A program made the translations under genes and the position numbers. A DNA stretch of 15,040 nt from Candidatus Bathyarchaeota archaeon (lineage in GTDB: Archaea; Thermoproteota; Bathyarchaeia; Bathyarchaeales; UBA233), in the NCBI GenBank assembly GCA_004376975.1, contig SOJA01000043.1:1-15040 (forward strand), read 5' to 3'. The notes under the pieces are model-generated. The model was not told the DNA's origin and did not search any database. It worked only from the letters and a program-made list of their open reading frames with translations. Position 1 is the first letter of the stretch. Each line of letters starts with the position of its first letter. Positions 13,925 through 15,040 of the stretch are shown one piece after another.

Positions 13925-14579
13925 TTACAATTCTCCTTTAATTTCCATCTCTAGTTTTTCAAAGTTTTTCATAAACTGCAGTCTCTCTGATTATTTCCAT
14001 TGCTTTTTTGAGTGTACAACCTTTCTGGTACAGCGTGAACTTCAACTCATATTCTAGGTTGGCAGAGTGTTTTGAAATATCTCTAATCTTTCCTCCAGTG
14101 TTTTGTTCGACAACATTATCTTCGAGATACTCTTCAAGTGGAACATCTGAAATGATTTTCTGGTCATATTGATCTGCCATCATGAAGGAGTTGGCGGCGC
14201 CTGCAGTGCCTAGCACATCCAGCTTGTCTGCATCAAAAAAGGATTTTCGCTTCTCAAGTTTGAGGTTTATCTTTGCCTCGGGACAGGTGGGCAGCTACGC
14301 AATGTTTGATATGAGCTATCTTCTCCTCAGATTTTTGTTAGCTATTTCAGCCTCAAGAGCTGCATGATTGATGCTTCCAATTTTGTCATCGAACTATTTA
14401 ACACGAGCTATGTCATATAATAAAGCAGCAGTTTTCTAGGATGCCAAAGTCTACGGTCAAATCATGTTGTCCGAGATGTAGACAGAGATTGTAAATATTA
14501 TAACTGTTCTATTGCATGTGCACTACAAGGTAGTTTTTTTTTCTGCATCCTTTATCTTTTTGTACTTGACTTCTCTCAT
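13925..14579 (-). pseudogene. Decayed HD-domain phosphohydrolase gene
   Basis: On the minus strand, fragments in all three frames line up in order with an HD-domain hydrolase of about 210 residues: MREVKYKKIKDAEK, NIYNLCLHLGQHDLTVDFGILEN, AALLYDIARVK, FDDKIGSINHAALEAEIAN, EEKIAHIKHCVAAHLSRGKDKPQT, EAKILF, DADKLDVLGTAGAAN, and FMKNFEKLEMEIKGEL at the end. Lesions include a shift at the nine-base homopolymer 14534-14542, TAG at 14509-14511, a one-base shift near 14430, TAG at 14394-14396, a shift near 14320-14340, TGA at 14254-14256, an extra T in the T6 run 14235-14240, and a C-terminal shift near 13975-14000. The HD dyad itself reads Y-D, the metal-binding His codon having become TAT (14415-14417). 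The longest intact piece is an 85-residue frame at 13959-14216. The gene lies 53 bases after the aEF-2 stop. Confidence 0.85.
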
Positions 14580-14632
14580 GATCGTTTTCAGGTTTGCGCA
14601 GGATAAGAGTTTTGGGTTAGAAACGGGTTGTT

Positions 14633-15040
14633 CTATATTTCGTCTATGAATTTCTTGGATGATGGTATGTCCGGTGGTAAGCCTCTTCTTTCGCGAACTT
14701 GCTGTATAATTTCAGCTGCAACGTTTTCTGGGGCTTTTTCCCAATGGTCAAAACTGCATTGCCAGAAGGCATGACCTGAGGTTGCGGAGCGCATCTCTGG
14801 GGCTATGCCGAAGGTTTCTGCGACTGGGATGTAGCCTGTGATGGTTGTTAGGGCGCCTCTCTGTTCGGAAGAGAGTATTCTTCCACGTTTACGTGTGATT
14901 AGGCTGGAGGATTCGCCGACCCATTGGGCTGGAACTGATACTCCGATTTTGTAGATAGGTTCTAGAATCACTGGTTCAGCTGTTAGGAAGGAGCCAAGGA
15001 TTGCGCGGCGTATGGCTGGCATGATTTGGGCTGGTCCACG
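14633..15040 (-). CDS. Translation elongation factor aEF-2, C-terminal part (cut by window edge)
   Basis: The visible 135 codons encode the end of archaeal EF-2, the GTPase that drives ribosomal translocation. The frame enters at the right edge as RGPAQIMPAIRRAILGSFL, the segment that directly follows the diphthamide histidine in the family (DAIH-RG...Q). The modified residue is thus coded just outside the window. Domain V follows: EPIYKIGVSVPAQWVG, the RRG-type turn KRGRILSSEQRGALTTITGYIPVAETFGIAPEMRSATSGHAFWQCSFDHWEKAP, and the closing VRERRGLPPDIPSSKKFIDEI before TAG. All of this is normal for an active factor. An internal ATG at 15022 is not a start. The decayed HD gene lies downstream on the same strand. 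Confidence 0.96.
   Translation of the reverse strand, partial: RGPAQIMPAIRRAILGSFLTAEPVILEPIYKIGVSVPAQWVGESSSLITRKRGRILSSEQRGALTTITGYIPVAETFGIAPEMRSATSGHAFWQCSFDHWEKAPENVAAEIIQQVRERRGLPPDIPSSKKFIDEI

Noticed and set aside
1..15040. CRISPR array, insertion sequence or prophage
   Set aside because: No regularly spaced repeats, transposase, integrase or phage genes are seen on either strand.

Overview
The window is archaeal. It carries a TFB (archaeal TFIIB), an aIF1/SUI1 factor with an N-terminal zinc knuckle, the C-terminal end of aEF-2, small TRAM-domain proteins, and a DUF35/HMG-CoA-synthase locus of the type used for archaeal isoprenoid synthesis. Promoters look like archaeal BRE/TATA elements and several genes have very short leaders. 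Base composition is moderate and coding is dense on both strands. The mix of a class II ribonucleotide reductase, TRAM proteins and a DUF35-HMGCS fusion fits a Bathyarchaeia-like member of the Thermoproteota. That placement is an inference, because no rRNA is present.

Layout. 1-350: a gene-poor left edge, then a minus-strand tRNA-Gln(UUG) with an encoded CCA. 370-2631: a minus-strand nucleotidyltransferase-HEPN-like protein divergent from the TFB gene. 2637-3180: a minus-strand pair of aIF1 and a small zinc-ribbon protein, convergent with TFB. 3318-6733: a saccharopine-dehydrogenase-like oxidoreductase and an adenosylcobalamin-type ribonucleotide reductase, separated by a short region with inverted repeats. 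6976-8480: three minus-strand membrane-protein loci, namely a SpoIIM/DUF95-like protein, a four-helix protein, and a reading frame cut by a single in-frame TAG. 8821-12732: a plus-strand unit of a thiolase-fold protein, a DUF35-HMG-CoA synthase fusion and a Yip1-like membrane protein with a sequon-rich ectodomain. 13009-13917: a TRAM / OB-fold / TRAM trio. 13925-14579: a badly decayed HD-domain phosphohydrolase gene. 14633-15040: the 3' end of aEF-2, running off the right edge.

The most interesting locus is 8821-11525. The thiolase-fold protein has lost all three catalytic motifs (nucleophilic Cys, HDCF/NEAF-type motif, GHP His). Its tightly coupled partner joins the DUF35 CoA-handling module to a HMG-CoA synthase whose Glu/Cys/His triad is intact. 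In the known archaeal complex, thiolase, DUF35 and HMGCS are separate and both enzymes are active. This arrangement is therefore either a structural pseudo-thiolase supporting HMGCS or a different C-C bond-forming/cleaving system, comparable in principle to thiolase-fold aldolases that work with DUF35 partners. Second in interest are the two broken genes: the HD phosphohydrolase has accumulated many lesions, while the membrane protein at 8043-8480 is intact except for one TAG.
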